DNA of 20,430 nt, from the NCBI GenBank assembly GCA_002369315.1, contig DFDW01000003.1, forward strand, positions 1 through 20,430, in the 5' to 3' direction. The translations under genes were made by a program, and so were the position numbers. Of the stretch, positions 1-8,501 are shown piece after piece; position 1 is the first letter of the stretch, and each line of letters begins with the position of its first letter. The DNA is from Ruminococcaceae bacterium UBA3818. Its GTDB lineage: Bacteria; Bacillota; Clostridia; Oscillospirales; Ruminococcaceae. The notes under the pieces were generated by a model. It had not been told where the DNA came from. It did no database searches and worked only from the letters and a program-made list of their open reading frames with translations.

Positions 1-337
1 TGATGCAGTTTACAACGATCAGCGGCAAATACAGGCCAAGCGCTTCGTAAATAGATGGCACATAAGCTTCCAGTAAAAATCCGACGATCGTTACGAAACC
101 GGCAATGATAACAATATAGCAAGGGATACGAACTTTATCCGGAATGACTTTTCTCAACAGCGAAATAACAATATTGGAGCCCAGTAGAACCGCTGTGGCA
201 GCCAAGCCCATGCCCAATCCGTTTACTGCCATCGAGGTGACAGCCAGCGTCGGGCAGGTACCCAAAATTAAGACCAATACGGGGTTTTCTTTGATAATGC
301 CGTTGAGCAGGATTTTCAGATTGCTCTGTTTACTCAT
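1..337 (-). CDS. rnfE: Rnf complex subunit RnfE (N-terminal part, runs off the window)
   Basis: Membrane subunit of the Rnf ion-translocating ferredoxin:NAD+ oxidoreductase. About 112 N-terminal residues are present and the rest lies beyond the left edge. The translation begins MSKQSNLKILLNGIIKENPV and contains the LGTCPTLAVT segment and NGLGMGLA typical of RnfE/NqrD; the paralogue RnfA has CPFLGVS at that place. Three hydrophobic helices are visible, and the Cys in the first belongs to the pair thought to hold an intramembrane iron-sulfur centre. Its ATG overlaps the rnfG stop in an ATGA, implying translational coupling. rnfA and rnfB would be expected just past the edge. Confidence 0.93.
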   Translation of the reverse strand, partial: MSKQSNLKILLNGIIKENPVLVLILGTCPTLAVTSMAVNGLGMGLAATAVLLGSNIVISLLRKVIPDKVRIPCYIVIIAGFVTIVGFLLEAYVPSIYEALGLYLPLIVVNCI

Positions 338-1311
338 GCAGCAAGCTCCCCTTTCACCAGTTCAAAAGCGTCAACAGCTTTTCCAATCGCCTTTTTCACA
401 GCGTTGGAAGAAACCGTCGCGCCAGACAGCGCGTCGACACCGTCTGCGGTAGTCTGACCGATATACTGATCCAGATAAGAAGCTTTGCCCACACGGTCTC
501 CCACGCCTTCGGTCTCCGCGAAATCAACCGGTTTTACGCCGGTGATCGCGCCAGTGGAATCCATCGCAACAACCAGGCGAATCAGCGGCTCTTCATGATA
601 GCCCTGCGCTGTAACAACCATGGTAACCGCGGATTTATCGTTTGCGATATACACTTCTTTTACCTTATCAACTTCCTGCTCGTATTTGGTTACGCCGCCG
701 GGGACCAGCGCCGCGTTGGCATCGTCTACCGTATACAGAACCAGATCTTCCGTCGGCTCGTCAACCACTTCGGAAATTTCTACCGAATTGCCGGATGCCG
801 CACTGTACAGCTCAAATGCGGTTCCCAGCGCTTTTTTGTATGCTTTGGAGGTAATGCTGGCGCCCGAGATTCCGTCTACTTCCGTATAGTCAGATGCCGT
901 CTTCCCTACATATCCAGCGCCATAGCTGTCTTCTGCCAGTTTCGCGCCGAAACCAGGAGTTTCCTGATGTTCCAGCATCTTCACGCCAGTGATCGTGCCG
1001 TTTGCGTCAAAGCCAACCATCAGATTTACCGGGCCGCCGTAACCCTGTGCAGAAGCGGTCACAACATAACCCTTGCCGCTGGTTTCTTTATAAGCGTCCA
1101 CCGCGCCTTCAATCTGGGCGGATAATTCTACTTCTTCAAAGCCGGAAGCGCCGGGCAGCACAACTGCTCTGGCTGCATTGGCTTCAGCATTTTTCGCTTC
1201 ATCAATAATCGGCTTGGTCGCCTGATAAGTAAATACCAGAGCCGCAGAAACAACTGCGCAAATCACAGTCAGTACAACAACAGGGATGAGAAAATCTTTT
1301 ACAAATTTCAT
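334..1311 (-). CDS. rnfG: Rnf complex subunit RnfG with two FMN-binding domains
   Basis: Extracytoplasmic flavoprotein subunit of Rnf. I start at the ATG of MKFVKDFLIP (1311), which overlaps the rnfD stop as ATGA; an upstream in-frame start at 1347 would lie deep inside rnfD. The product is 325 residues with an N-terminal membrane helix (about 7-30) and two FMN_bind-type domains (about 85-165 and 225-315). Each ends in a flavinylation motif: DGISGAS (Ser152 at the acceptor position) and DALSGAT (Thr299). Most RnfG proteins are about 200 residues with one such domain, so this one is duplicated. The second motif has the classic acceptor Thr for covalent FMN attached by ApbE, which is encoded in the same cluster. 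Whether the first, with Ser, is flavinylated cannot be told. Confidence 0.93.
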   Translation of the reverse strand: MKFVKDFLIPVVVLTVICAVVSAALVFTYQATKPIIDEAKNAEANAARAVVLPGASGFEEVELSAQIEGAVDAYKETSGKGYVVTASAQGYGGPVNLMVGFDANGTITGVKMLEHQETPGFGAKLAEDSYGAGYVGKTASDYTEVDGISGASITSKAYKKALGTAFELYSAASGNSVEISEVVDEPTEDLVLYTVDDANAALVPGGVTKYEQEVDKVKEVYIANDKSAVTMVVTAQGYHEEPLIRLVVAMDSTGAITGVKPVDFAETEGVGDRVGKASYLDQYIGQTTADGVDALSGATVSSNAVKKAIGKAVDAFELVKGELAA

Positions 1312-2300
1312 TTCGCAAGACCTCCAAACGGTTTTGTTTTCGTCCATCTATCAATCAGGGGCGTTAAAATGTTCATCAGCAGAATCGCAAAAGAGACGCC
1401 TTCTACATACTGGCCATACAGACGGATCACAATCGTCAGCAGGCCGCATCCGATTGCAAAAATCACTTTGCCCTTTTTGGTGACGGGAGAGGTGGAATAG
1501 TCAGTCGCCATAAAGAACGCGCCCAGCACCAATCCGCCGGCCAAAATCTGCGAAATGGGGTTTACGCCCAAAATCCAGGACATGACAAACACGGTTCCGA
1601 TATAAGTCAGCGGAATGATCGGGCTGATAACCTTTTTATAGATCAGATAGATTCCGCCGATCAGCAGTGTGATGATGCAGGTCTCTCCCAAGCTGCCGCC
1701 CCGCAGGCCAAACAGCAATTCAAACACATTTGGAACGCCGTCTACTGAGCCCAAAGCCATATTGCCAATTTCGCCCAAGCCGCTAACCTGTGTGGTATTG
1801 ATCGCGCTCAAAGGAGTCGCGCCGGCAATGTGAGAAATTTTTCCGTCGGCAAACGCGGGGGTTACAAATGCGCTTGCGTCGCCCATCGCTGCGGAGAATG
1901 ACACCAGCAGGACCACACGGGCCGTGATTGCCGGGTTCGCGAAGTTTTTGCCGATGCCACCGAACAGCATTTTGACGATCACGATTGCCACAAAGCACCC
2001 TACCATCGCCATCCAGAATGGGAAGGTGGACGGCAGGTTAAACGCCAGCAGCATGCCGGTTACGACAGCGCTGCAATCGGAAATCGTGTTGGGCTGTTTG
2101 GTCAGGACATCATATAAATACTCGAAGATAATGCAGGAAGCCACGCAAACGCAGATGAGCATCAGCGCCCGCAGGCCAAACAGCAAAGTCGCCGCGATCG
2201 CAGTGGGGATCAATGCGACAACCACGGTCAGCATAATGTTGGAGGTTGTCACGGGGTCCTTTAAATGCGGCGAGGTAACGACCAAAAGTTTATTTTTCAA
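1308..2300 (-). CDS. rnfD: Rnf complex subunit RnfD
   Basis: Integral membrane subunit of Rnf (NqrB/RnfD family), 330 residues, with many hydrophobic helices. Family features include the N-terminal SPHLKDPVTTSNIML, the GGIGKNFANPA segment (about 114-123) and ATDYSTSPVTKKG near the end. The external loop carries AGATPL (159-164), the covalent FMN site; Thr162 is the expected acceptor, although the preceding S/T of the usual SGAT is Ala. The start is the first ATG, 13 nt after the rnfC stop, and its end overlaps rnfG. Substrate for ApbE encoded upstream. Confidence 0.95.
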   Translation of the reverse strand: MKNKLLVVTSPHLKDPVTTSNIMLTVVVALIPTAIAATLLFGLRALMLICVCVASCIIFEYLYDVLTKQPNTISDCSAVVTGMLLAFNLPSTFPFWMAMVGCFVAIVIVKMLFGGIGKNFANPAITARVVLLVSFSAAMGDASAFVTPAFADGKISHIAGATPLSAINTTQVSGLGEIGNMALGSVDGVPNVFELLFGLRGGSLGETCIITLLIGGIYLIYKKVISPIIPLTYIGTVFVMSWILGVNPISQILAGGLVLGAFFMATDYSTSPVTKKGKVIFAIGCGLLTIVIRLYGQYVEGVSFAILLMNILTPLIDRWTKTKPFGGLAK

Positions 2301-2313
2301 TGTGATTCACCTC

Positions 2314-3615
2314 TTACTTTTTTTCTCGCAACATCTGCTTGCCCATTCTGTTGTAAAGCACCAGGTACCGGTTCGCCGGGCACACATAAGCGCAGCATCC
2401 GCATTCGATGCACAGATTTACTTTCAAAGAAGCCAACGCTTCCTTGTTCTTGCCGTGGACCGCCTTATCAATGGCAGCCGGCATCAGATGAACCGGGCAG
2501 GCGCCAACACACCGCGCGCAGCGGATACACGGGGTTTCCAGCCGCTCCAGCGCGTCTTCTTCCGCAAAGGCAAGAATCGCATTGTTGTTCTTGATCACCG
2601 GATATTGGTCGTTGGGAACCGCGATTCCCATCATCGGGCCGCCCATGAGGATCATGCGGGGTTCTTTTGCATATCCGCCGCAGAAAGCGATAATATCCTC
2701 AAATTTCGCGCCGATGGGAACCAGTACGTTCTGCGGTTTTGCCACCGCCGACCCATCTACCGTTACCCGTTTTTGGATCAGAGGCATTCCGGTTTCCATA
2801 TAAGAAGCCACAAACGCCACCGAGGATACATTCATTACGATAACGCCCTGATCCGCCGGAAGCTGCCCTTCCTTGACCACTTTTCCGGTGGTCTCGTAAA
2901 TCAGCACTTTTTCCGCGCCCTGCGGATATTTGGATTTGAGCACTGCTACCCGGTAGCCTTCTTTGCCCGAAACCAACTGCTGCATTTTGCCAATGGCTTC
3001 TTTTTTGTTATCCTCAATACCGATGATCACATTTTTGAGGCCCAGGTATTTACACACCAGTTCAATTCCCTTAATCACGTTTTCGCCGTTTTCCAGGAAT
3101 TCACGATTATCCGCCGTAATGAAAGGTTCACATTCGGCGCCGTTGATAATCAGCGTGTCCACCTCGTCCAGATTTTTCGGATTCAGTTTGATAAAGGTCG
3201 GGAATCCCGCTCCTCCCAAACCAACCAATCCGGACTTGCGAATCGCCGCGATAAAATCCTCCCGATTTTCAACAACCGGCGGTGCAATCGATTCATCCAC
3301 CGTTTGCTCGCCATCGCAGGCAATCACGATCGTTTGCGTACGCACCCCGTTGGGATTGATAAAATCCTCAATGGCGGTGACCGTGCCGGACACGCTGGAA
3401 TGGATCGGTACGCTCATAAACGCATCGGAATCCGCCAGCAGCTGGCCGACCTTGACCTCGTCTTTCACCTTCACAACAGGCGTACATGGCGCGCCCATGT
3501 GCTGCAAAAGAGGAATGGTAACGCTGGCCGGTACCGGCATGGATACAGTTTCACAATTCATAGTATTTTTATGATGTGGAACTTTTACTCCATTTAAGTT
3601 CATTTTCAACTTCAT
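2314..3615 (-). CDS. rnfC: Rnf complex subunit RnfC
   Basis: Peripheral iron-sulfur/flavin subunit of Rnf that handles NAD(H) on the cytoplasmic face. The reading frame extends to 3645, but the family N-terminus (MKLK..GVKVPHHK) and an AGGAGG just upstream place the start at 3615, giving 433 residues. Visible are the Gly-rich GLGGAGFPT (132-140, flavin/NADH binding as in NuoF), GAECEPF (159-165), and two [4Fe-4S] motifs, Cys363/366/369/373 (CIRCARCVGACP) and Cys402/405/408/412 (CIECGCCAYVCP). The C-terminal region is short, ending about 20 residues after the second cluster, as in clostridial forms rather than the long enterobacterial RsxC. The SD lies only 3 nt from the ATG, so initiation 12 nt downstream at MNLNG cannot be excluded. 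Confidence 0.95.
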   Translation of the reverse strand: MKLKMNLNGVKVPHHKNTMNCETVSMPVPASVTIPLLQHMGAPCTPVVKVKDEVKVGQLLADSDAFMSVPIHSSVSGTVTAIEDFINPNGVRTQTIVIACDGEQTVDESIAPPVVENREDFIAAIRKSGLVGLGGAGFPTFIKLNPKNLDEVDTLIINGAECEPFITADNREFLENGENVIKGIELVCKYLGLKNVIIGIEDNKKEAIGKMQQLVSGKEGYRVAVLKSKYPQGAEKVLIYETTGKVVKEGQLPADQGVIVMNVSSVAFVASYMETGMPLIQKRVTVDGSAVAKPQNVLVPIGAKFEDIIAFCGGYAKEPRMILMGGPMMGIAVPNDQYPVIKNNNAILAFAEEDALERLETPCIRCARCVGACPVHLMPAAIDKAVHGKNKEALASLKVNLCIECGCCAYVCPANRYLVLYNRMGKQMLREKK

Positions 3616-3683
3616 TTTCCTCCTATCCTCATATTTGCCCTGCAAGCATCTCTATAGAAAATATGGTAACCCATAGGTTTCCC

Positions 3684-4214
3684 TTAACGCAGCCGCCGAT
3701 CCAGCTTTTCCACGGCAGGAAGCACCGTTTTCAAAACCAAACCGGTGACAAACCCCATCATAATCCCGGAGAGGATCAGAATCGGGAAATAATATAACGT
3801 GAGCGTTGTTCCAGTCAGCATGGAAGCACCCAAAAGCTGGCCCATATTATGGCCGATGGCTCCTAAAATACTGATTACCAGATAAGAAAGCTTCTGTTTT
3901 CGCAGACGCAGCAACAAAAGCATTACCGTTACGGAAACCACCCCGCCCAGCAAGCTCAGCAGCGCTCCGGTAGGGCCCCGCATCAGCAATACGGAAAGCG
4001 CTTTCAGCACTGCTAGCGTGTAAGCATTGGTAGTGCCGAGAAAAAACACGCAATACATTGTTACGATATTGGATAATCCCAGCTTAACGCCCGGCGGCAA
4101 GCCAGGGATCACAATCATCCCTTCGACATAGGAAAGAACCACCGCCACGGCAAACAACAGCCCCATAAAGCATATCCGTTTTGTTTTACTGTTTCTACTC
4201 ATCAGCAGTAACAT
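3684..4214 (-). CDS. Gx transporter family membrane protein
   Basis: Small, very hydrophobic protein of 176 residues with about five helices, matching the Gx transporter family (older name: heptaprenyl diphosphate synthase component I). Recognisable parts are a short basic N-terminus, the VIPGLPPGVKLGLSNIVTMY segment (about 35-54), and GPTGALLSLLGG. Proteins of this family are commonly found between apbE and rnf genes in Clostridia. Their substrate is not established; flavin or quinone-precursor supply has been suggested from context only. It starts 12 nt after the apbE stop with GGAG close upstream; a second in-frame ATG (4202) gives MSRNSKTKR and is an alternative start. Confidence 0.85.
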   Translation of the reverse strand: MLLLMSRNSKTKRICFMGLLFAVAVVLSYVEGMIVIPGLPPGVKLGLSNIVTMYCVFFLGTTNAYTLAVLKALSVLLMRGPTGALLSLLGGVVSVTVMLLLLRLRKQKLSYLVISILGAIGHNMGQLLGASMLTGTTLTLYYFPILILSGIMMGFVTGLVLKTVLPAVEKLDRRLR

Positions 4215-4226
4215 TTCTCCATTCTG

Positions 4227-5306
4227 TTACGATATGTTGATAAAACGGTAGCCTTTCGCTTGTTCATTGGGTGTAAAGCAGGCGCAAGCCCCCTTGGAAA
4301 GGTAAACGTTCTTCTCCCGATCAATCAAAATAAAATCAAAAAATTCTGCTTCTGCATATTCGATTGCTTTTTCTTTGCCCGCTAAAAACAGGGTCGTAGA
4401 AAGAAAGTCGGCCATTGCGCCATCCTCGCAAATCACCGAGACAGAAATCAGATCGCTGTCGCCTGGGTAGCCGGTATCCGGATTCAAAATATGATGATAA
4501 CGAACGCCATTTTCTTCAAAATAGCGCTCATAATCGCCGGAGGTGGCCATCGTGGTATCCGTAAGCTCCACAATTCCAATATAATCGCTCGACTCGCCGC
4601 GCGGATCGCGAACGCCAAAACGATAAGAAGAGCCGTCCTCTTTTTTGCCGATGGTGAAAATATTGCCGCCCACCGACAAGTAACCCGAATGAACGCCGCA
4701 GGACTTCGCCACCTCAATTGCCAAAGCACCGGCCGCGCCCTTGGCCATGCCTCCCAAATTTAAACTCTGTCCTTGCCGGCGCAGCATAACCGAGCAATCT
4801 TCTTCCCGCAAAAGCAGGTCCTCATAATTCACAAGTTCCAGCGCCGCCTCAATCTCCCGCTCGTCCGGCACGCGTGGATTTGCGCCGGTAATATTCCACA
4901 AATCCGTCAAAGGTCCGATCGTAATATCAAAAAGGCCCTTGGAAAGCGCACAGTATTCTTTCGCCGTTTTTAAAAGCTGAAATGTTTCCGGGCTGACCTT
5001 TACATAAGCAACGCCGGCATTTTGGTTGATCCCGGCAATTTCTGACGAAGAACGGTAGACGGAAATCCGGTTTTCAAAATCCAGTAGAAGCTGATTTACT
5101 GTTTCGACAGCACGTTTGCTGTCAGCACCCGAAAGTTTCTGATCCACAAAGGTGTCCATTACAAAAATGCTGCCAGTACTGGTCGTCCATTCCTTTTCCC
5201 TGCTGTCCCAATAAAAGCCAAAACAGGCCAAAAAAAGAAGCAGTATCAAACTTGCAACCACGGTAATTACTGTTTTTTTTCCAGAATGATTCAGCAAAAA
5301 ATTCAA
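4227..5306 (-). CDS. apbE: FAD:protein FMN transferase ApbE
   Basis: Transfers FMN from FAD to Ser/Thr of extracytoplasmic flavoproteins; here the evident targets are RnfG and RnfD encoded downstream. The 359 residues start with a basic stretch and one membrane helix (about 13-33), so the catalytic domain faces outside. ApbE features in order: FVMDTFV (48-54), FDITIGPL (126-133), LNLGGMAKGAAG (182-193), SVGGNI (211-216), TSGDYERYF (255-263), HHILNPDTGYP (271-281) and GAMADFLST (296-304), with the FAD- and Mg2+-binding residues. There is no usable ATG; initiation is at TTG, either 5306 or the TTG at 5297, which lies 8 nt after GGGG. First gene of the Rnf operon, with a promoter about 35-60 nt upstream. 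Confidence 0.94.
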   Translation of the reverse strand: MNFLLNHSGKKTVITVVASLILLLFLACFGFYWDSREKEWTTSTGSIFVMDTFVDQKLSGADSKRAVETVNQLLLDFENRISVYRSSSEIAGINQNAGVAYVKVSPETFQLLKTAKEYCALSKGLFDITIGPLTDLWNITGANPRVPDEREIEAALELVNYEDLLLREEDCSVMLRRQGQSLNLGGMAKGAAGALAIEVAKSCGVHSGYLSVGGNIFTIGKKEDGSSYRFGVRDPRGESSDYIGIVELTDTTMATSGDYERYFEENGVRYHHILNPDTGYPGDSDLISVSVICEDGAMADFLSTTLFLAGKEKAIEYAEAEFFDFILIDREKNVYLSKGACACFTPNEQAKGYRFINIS

Positions 5307-5339
5307 CCCCGTTTTATAATCGCATACTGCTCTTATGAT

Positions 5340-5368
5340 ATTTTAGCTCATTTGTATGCGGATTGCAA
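5340..5368 (-). promoter_or_regulatory. Promoter of the apbE-rnf operon
   Basis: On the minus strand TTGCAA (-35, 5363-5368) is followed after exactly 17 nt by TAAAAT (-10, 5340-5345), about 34 nt before the apbE start. It is the only good sigma-A-type match seen between the element end and apbE. The stretch from 5369 to 5634 beyond it holds no gene that I can support. Confidence 0.6.
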
Positions 5369-5634
5369 GTCTTCCAACTTCTTTTTAACAAACTGAGGGT
5401 ATCAAAATCATTCCTTTGAAGTAAAACGGGAAGAAAATGCGTTTTTCTTTCAAAATCACGCAAAAAACAAATCCTCTATTTTGATTTATAACCGTGCCGC
5501 CGGAGCGCCCGTTTTCCAAACGCTGCTTTTTTCAAAATGCTGCATTACCGTTCCTATTGTTACCAAATCGCATGGAAAAACGCTCTTTCTCGTTTAACAG
5601 ACGTCACAAACCGAAATTTGTTTGGATGCGCAAT

Positions 5635-5662
5635 AAAAAAGCCCCGCCGAAAAGGCGGGGGT
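5635..5662 (-). terminator. Rho-independent terminator after the recombinase remnant
   Basis: A GC-rich hairpin (641-648 pairing with 654-660, five-base loop) is followed on the minus strand by six Ts (5640-5635). It lies about 45 nt after the recombinase stop and forms part of the left inverted repeat of the element, so it insulates the host apbE-rnf promoter from the element. Confidence 0.88.
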
Positions 5663-5676
5663 CGCAAGAAAGTAAT
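5636..5676 (+). repeat. Left imperfect terminal inverted repeat of the element
   Basis: Reading inward (plus strand) the block AAAAAGCCCCGC (5636-5647) is followed after 18 nt by AAGAAAGTAAT (5666-5676). The same two blocks, 19 nt apart, occur in inverted orientation at 16061-16020. The middle differs between copies but both can form a GC-rich hairpin. The pair brackets all mobile-element genes. I infer these are the element ends, possibly the two half-sites recognised by its serine recombinase. Confidence 0.65.
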
Positions 5677-5707
5677 ATCGTTTTTTGCAGAAACGGCATG
5701 GCTTCGG

Positions 5708-7267
5708 TCATGCCGTTCCCTCTTTCACAAGTTCATTCAGCGGGATAAAGCCCACAAGGTCATAGGAAATGCGGATGTTCTGCCGCCGCTTGCCGCTGCT
5801 CTTGTCAGGGGCTTCAATGTAGATCGCCTTGACAAGTTCCCGAAGAGAGTAAGGGGTAAGCTCCTGCAAATCCTCATATTTGTGTACCCGCTGGATAAAC
5901 TGCTCCAAGTTTTCAATCTGTCGTTCCTGTACTTCAATTTCCTGCTGTAAGCTCTGAATTTCCACTTTGAGCTGCGTCTGCTCATTCTCATAAGTCTTGC
6001 GCATCATAGAGAACCGTTCATCCGTGATACGCCCTGCCACATTGTCCTCATAGATGCGGATAAACAGGCGGTCAAGTTCCGTCAACCGTTTTTCGGCCTG
6101 TGCCAAACGCTTTCTGTGTCCACGGATGGCTTCCTCGCTGGGCAGGCGGAGCTTTTGCTCCATAACTGCCCGGAAGTGCTTCTCATACTGTGTCACATAG
6201 AAGATGACTGCTTTCATGTGCATCCAGACCAAATCTTCCAAAACAACGGCTCGGATAAAGTGCGCCGAGCAGCTTCCCGTGTTGCTTCGGTAGTTGGCGC
6301 ATACAAAGTGATCCTGCCGCTTTTCAAAGTAATTGGTGGTACAGTACCGCATTTTCGATCCGCAGTCGGCACAGTAAACCATGCCGGAAAACAGACTGCT
6401 CTTGCCTGTTTTCGTTCTGCGGTGACGCTGCTGCCGGATTTCCTGTACCTTGTCAAAGACTTCCTGCTCGATGATCGCCGGATGGGTGTTGTAGAAAATC
6501 GCCTGTTTTTCAAGGGGCGTTTCCCTCTGTTTCTTGTCCCAGATGGAATTGGTGTAGGTCTTGAAATTGACCGTACAGCCTGTGTATTCCCGCCGTTCCA
6601 GAATGTGGACAACGGTATTGGTGTTCCAATGGTAGGGATCATCGGTTTCGGGGCTTGGGGTTTTGATGCCCGCCCTGCGCTTGTATGCTGTAGGATTCAG
6701 CACCTTTTCCTCCTGCAAGAGCTTGGCGATCTGCATCGGCCCCCGGCCCTCCATGCACAGCATGAAGATACGCCTCACTACCATTGCCGCCGCTTCGTCC
6801 ACGATCTATTTTGTTTTGTCCTCCGGGTTTTTGCGATAGCCAAAGGGAACATTGGTTGTCAGCGGTACGCCACGCTCACCCTTTGCTTTCTGCACAGCCC
6901 GGATTTTGCGGCTGGTATCTTTGGCGAAAAATTCGTTAAACCAGTTTTTGATACCGGCAATATCGCTGTCTGTGCTGTTGGGGTCGATGGTGTCAAAGTG
7001 GTCATTGATGGCAATATAGCGCACATTGTACTTTGGGAATGTGAAGTTGATATACAGCCCGGTCAGCGAAGAATTTCGTCCCAGTCGGGACATGTCTTTG
7101 ACGATGATCGTCGCCACATTGCCTGCGTCCACCTCTGCGATCATGCGCTGGAAGCCGGGGCGGTCAAAGGTAGCGCCACTGTAGCCATCGTCTACGAAAA
7201 AAGTTGGATTTGGAAAGCAATTTTCCTTGGCATATTGGAGCAGGATATTTTTCTGGAAAGAGATTTG
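5708..7267 (-). pseudogene. Large serine recombinase, N-terminally truncated and interrupted by an amber codon
   Basis: Resembles TnpX/Tn4451-type large serine recombinases that integrate and excise mobile elements. Readable pieces: ILLQYAKEN, then VDDGYSGATFDRPGFQRMI and VKDMSRLGRN of the resolvase domain; the recombinase domain (GVPLTTNVPFGYRKNPEDKTK, then VDEAAAMVVRRIF); a zinc ribbon (CADCGSK...C..Y), a long coiled coil, and a DUF4368-like tail ending near YDLVGFIPL. A TAG at 6806-6808 splits the gene in the same frame, probably replacing a Trp or Gln codon. Upstream, the frame stops at TGA 7268-7270, before the expected segment with the catalytic Ser (Y.R.S motif). A piece similar to the missing part may continue in another frame, suggesting a frameshift as well. 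The C-terminal part alone (5708-6802) is open from a GTG. Without the catalytic Ser it cannot recombine DNA. Confidence 0.88.
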
Positions 7268-7300
7268 TCAAGGGTGTTTTCTCCAAACAATCACATTCAT

Positions 7301-7337
7301 CCCCGTGGAAACAACACATAACCGGTTTTCCACGGGG
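7301..7337 (+). other. Imperfect hairpin between recombinase remnant and ABC gene
   Basis: CCCCGTGGAAA (7301-7311) pairs with TTTCCACGGGG (7327-7337) around a 15-nt loop; on the plus strand it is followed by TGTTTTTC. It could act as a plus-strand terminator, although no plus-strand gene precedes it. On the minus strand it lies 49 nt after the ABC gene stop without a T-run and could serve as a 3'-end stabilising stem for the cargo mRNA. Confidence 0.4.
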
Positions 7338-7385
7338 TGTTTTTCGTAAAATTCACAATCTTTACCTTTCTGCCAATCCATCAAT

Positions 7386-8495
7386 CTATGGATACGTTAT
7401 CAGTTTGCCCTTTATCTTTGCATACTCTGCTAAATTGCTTAGAGCTTTCGCAAAACCGACCATATCTGATTCTTTTAATGTACAAATAACGGATTCACAT
7501 TCATTGATCCATTTCTTTGTCTGCTTTATTTGCTCATCTGAAATATAATGAAAGGCAGGTACAGAAATTACTTCTGCCGCCAATGATTTAGCCGAAGCAA
7601 AGTCTATATCGTTTTCCCACAGGATTCCAGTTGCAAACGCTTTTCTTTCACGCTGCAATCTGCGAAATATGCTGGTTCCGGTGCCATTTCCTGCAATGAC
7701 AAAAATCTCAGGTTTCTCCTGCACCGACGGCAGTTCCAAATCGCCGGTCAGTTCATCATAAGAGCCGGTTGTCATCTGATAAAGCTGAGGAATATATCCT
7801 TGGGTAAAGATTTCTTCGGGCACCCCAAACCGGTCGATTCGATCCCCCTGTACACAAGCAATCTTGTCCGAGATACGCCCGGCAAGGTCAAGTTCATGCA
7901 GCGACATAAGCACTGTCAGATTCCGCTTTCTGGACATCTCCTGCAAAATAGATAAGAACTCCAGTTTGTAACGGATATCCAGGAAAGAAGTCGGTTCATC
8001 CAAAACGATCACATCAGGCTGCTGGCATAGTGCTCTTGCCAGCATAACCCGCTGCTTTTGCCCGTCACTGATTTTATTGAAATCTCGGTTGGCCAGCTCC
8101 GTTATGCGCACCAGCTCCATGGATTCACGCACGATCTTCCAATCTTCTTGGGATAGAATGCCGAATTTCCCCGTATAAGGATATCGGCCAGTTGCCACAA
8201 CATCTTCGCAATTCATCATCTCAGGATTTACCCGTTCGGTCAATACAACGGACAGTCTTTGCGCCATTTCTTTGCCCGGCATTTTCTCCGCCTGTTGCCC
8301 ATCTAACCATACAACGCCACACACGGGTGGCAACTGCTGGATAATACTGCGCAAAATAGTTGTTTTTCCTGCACCGTTTGGTCCTATCAATGTAACAATT
8401 TCGCCTTTATTTATTTCAAGCTGAATATTGCGGATGAGCGGTATACCATTATAACCAACAGTTAAATCTTTTGTATATAGATAGCCATGATTCAT
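7386..8495 (-). CDS. FecE/BtuD-type ABC transporter ATPase with an extra C-terminal domain
   Basis: ATP-binding subunit of an iron-complex/cobalamin-type importer, working with the permease encoded just upstream (gap 6 nt). Visible are Walker A GPNGAGKT (38-45), Q-loop region, a variant signature ISDGQKQR (142-149, normally LSGGQ), Walker B VIVLDEP (162-168), D-loop and the switch His200. The canonical ATPase ends about residue 255, the usual length of this family. Another 110 residues follow, starting IFVIAGNGTGTSIFRRL (about 264-280) and resembling a small alpha/beta domain with a Gly-rich loop. Its role is unknown; a regulatory ligand-binding domain is a guess. Last gene of the riboswitch operon. 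SD is weak (GGGG 9 nt upstream), consistent with coupling. Confidence 0.92.
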   Translation of the reverse strand: MNHGYLYTKDLTVGYNGIPLIRNIQLEINKGEIVTLIGPNGAGKTTILRSIIQQLPPVCGVVWLDGQQAEKMPGKEMAQRLSVVLTERVNPEMMNCEDVVATGRYPYTGKFGILSQEDWKIVRESMELVRITELANRDFNKISDGQKQRVMLARALCQQPDVIVLDEPTSFLDIRYKLEFLSILQEMSRKRNLTVLMSLHELDLAGRISDKIACVQGDRIDRFGVPEEIFTQGYIPQLYQMTTGSYDELTGDLELPSVQEKPEIFVIAGNGTGTSIFRRLQRERKAFATGILWENDIDFASAKSLAAEVISVPAFHYISDEQIKQTKKWINECESVICTLKESDMVGFAKALSNLAEYAKIKGKLITYP

Positions 8496-8501
8496 TCCCG
8501 A

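Noticed and set aside
1924..3597. Long plus-strand open frame of 557 codons opposite rnfD and rnfC
   Set aside because: It is antisense to two clearly identified Rnf genes with conserved cofactor motifs, has no recognisable domain and reads as low-complexity Asn/His/Arg-rich sequence.
6116..7321. Plus-strand open frame of 401 codons opposite the recombinase
   Set aside because: Shadow of the recombinase remnant, which has recognisable resolvase and zinc-ribbon motifs on the minus strand; no SD or domain on the plus strand.
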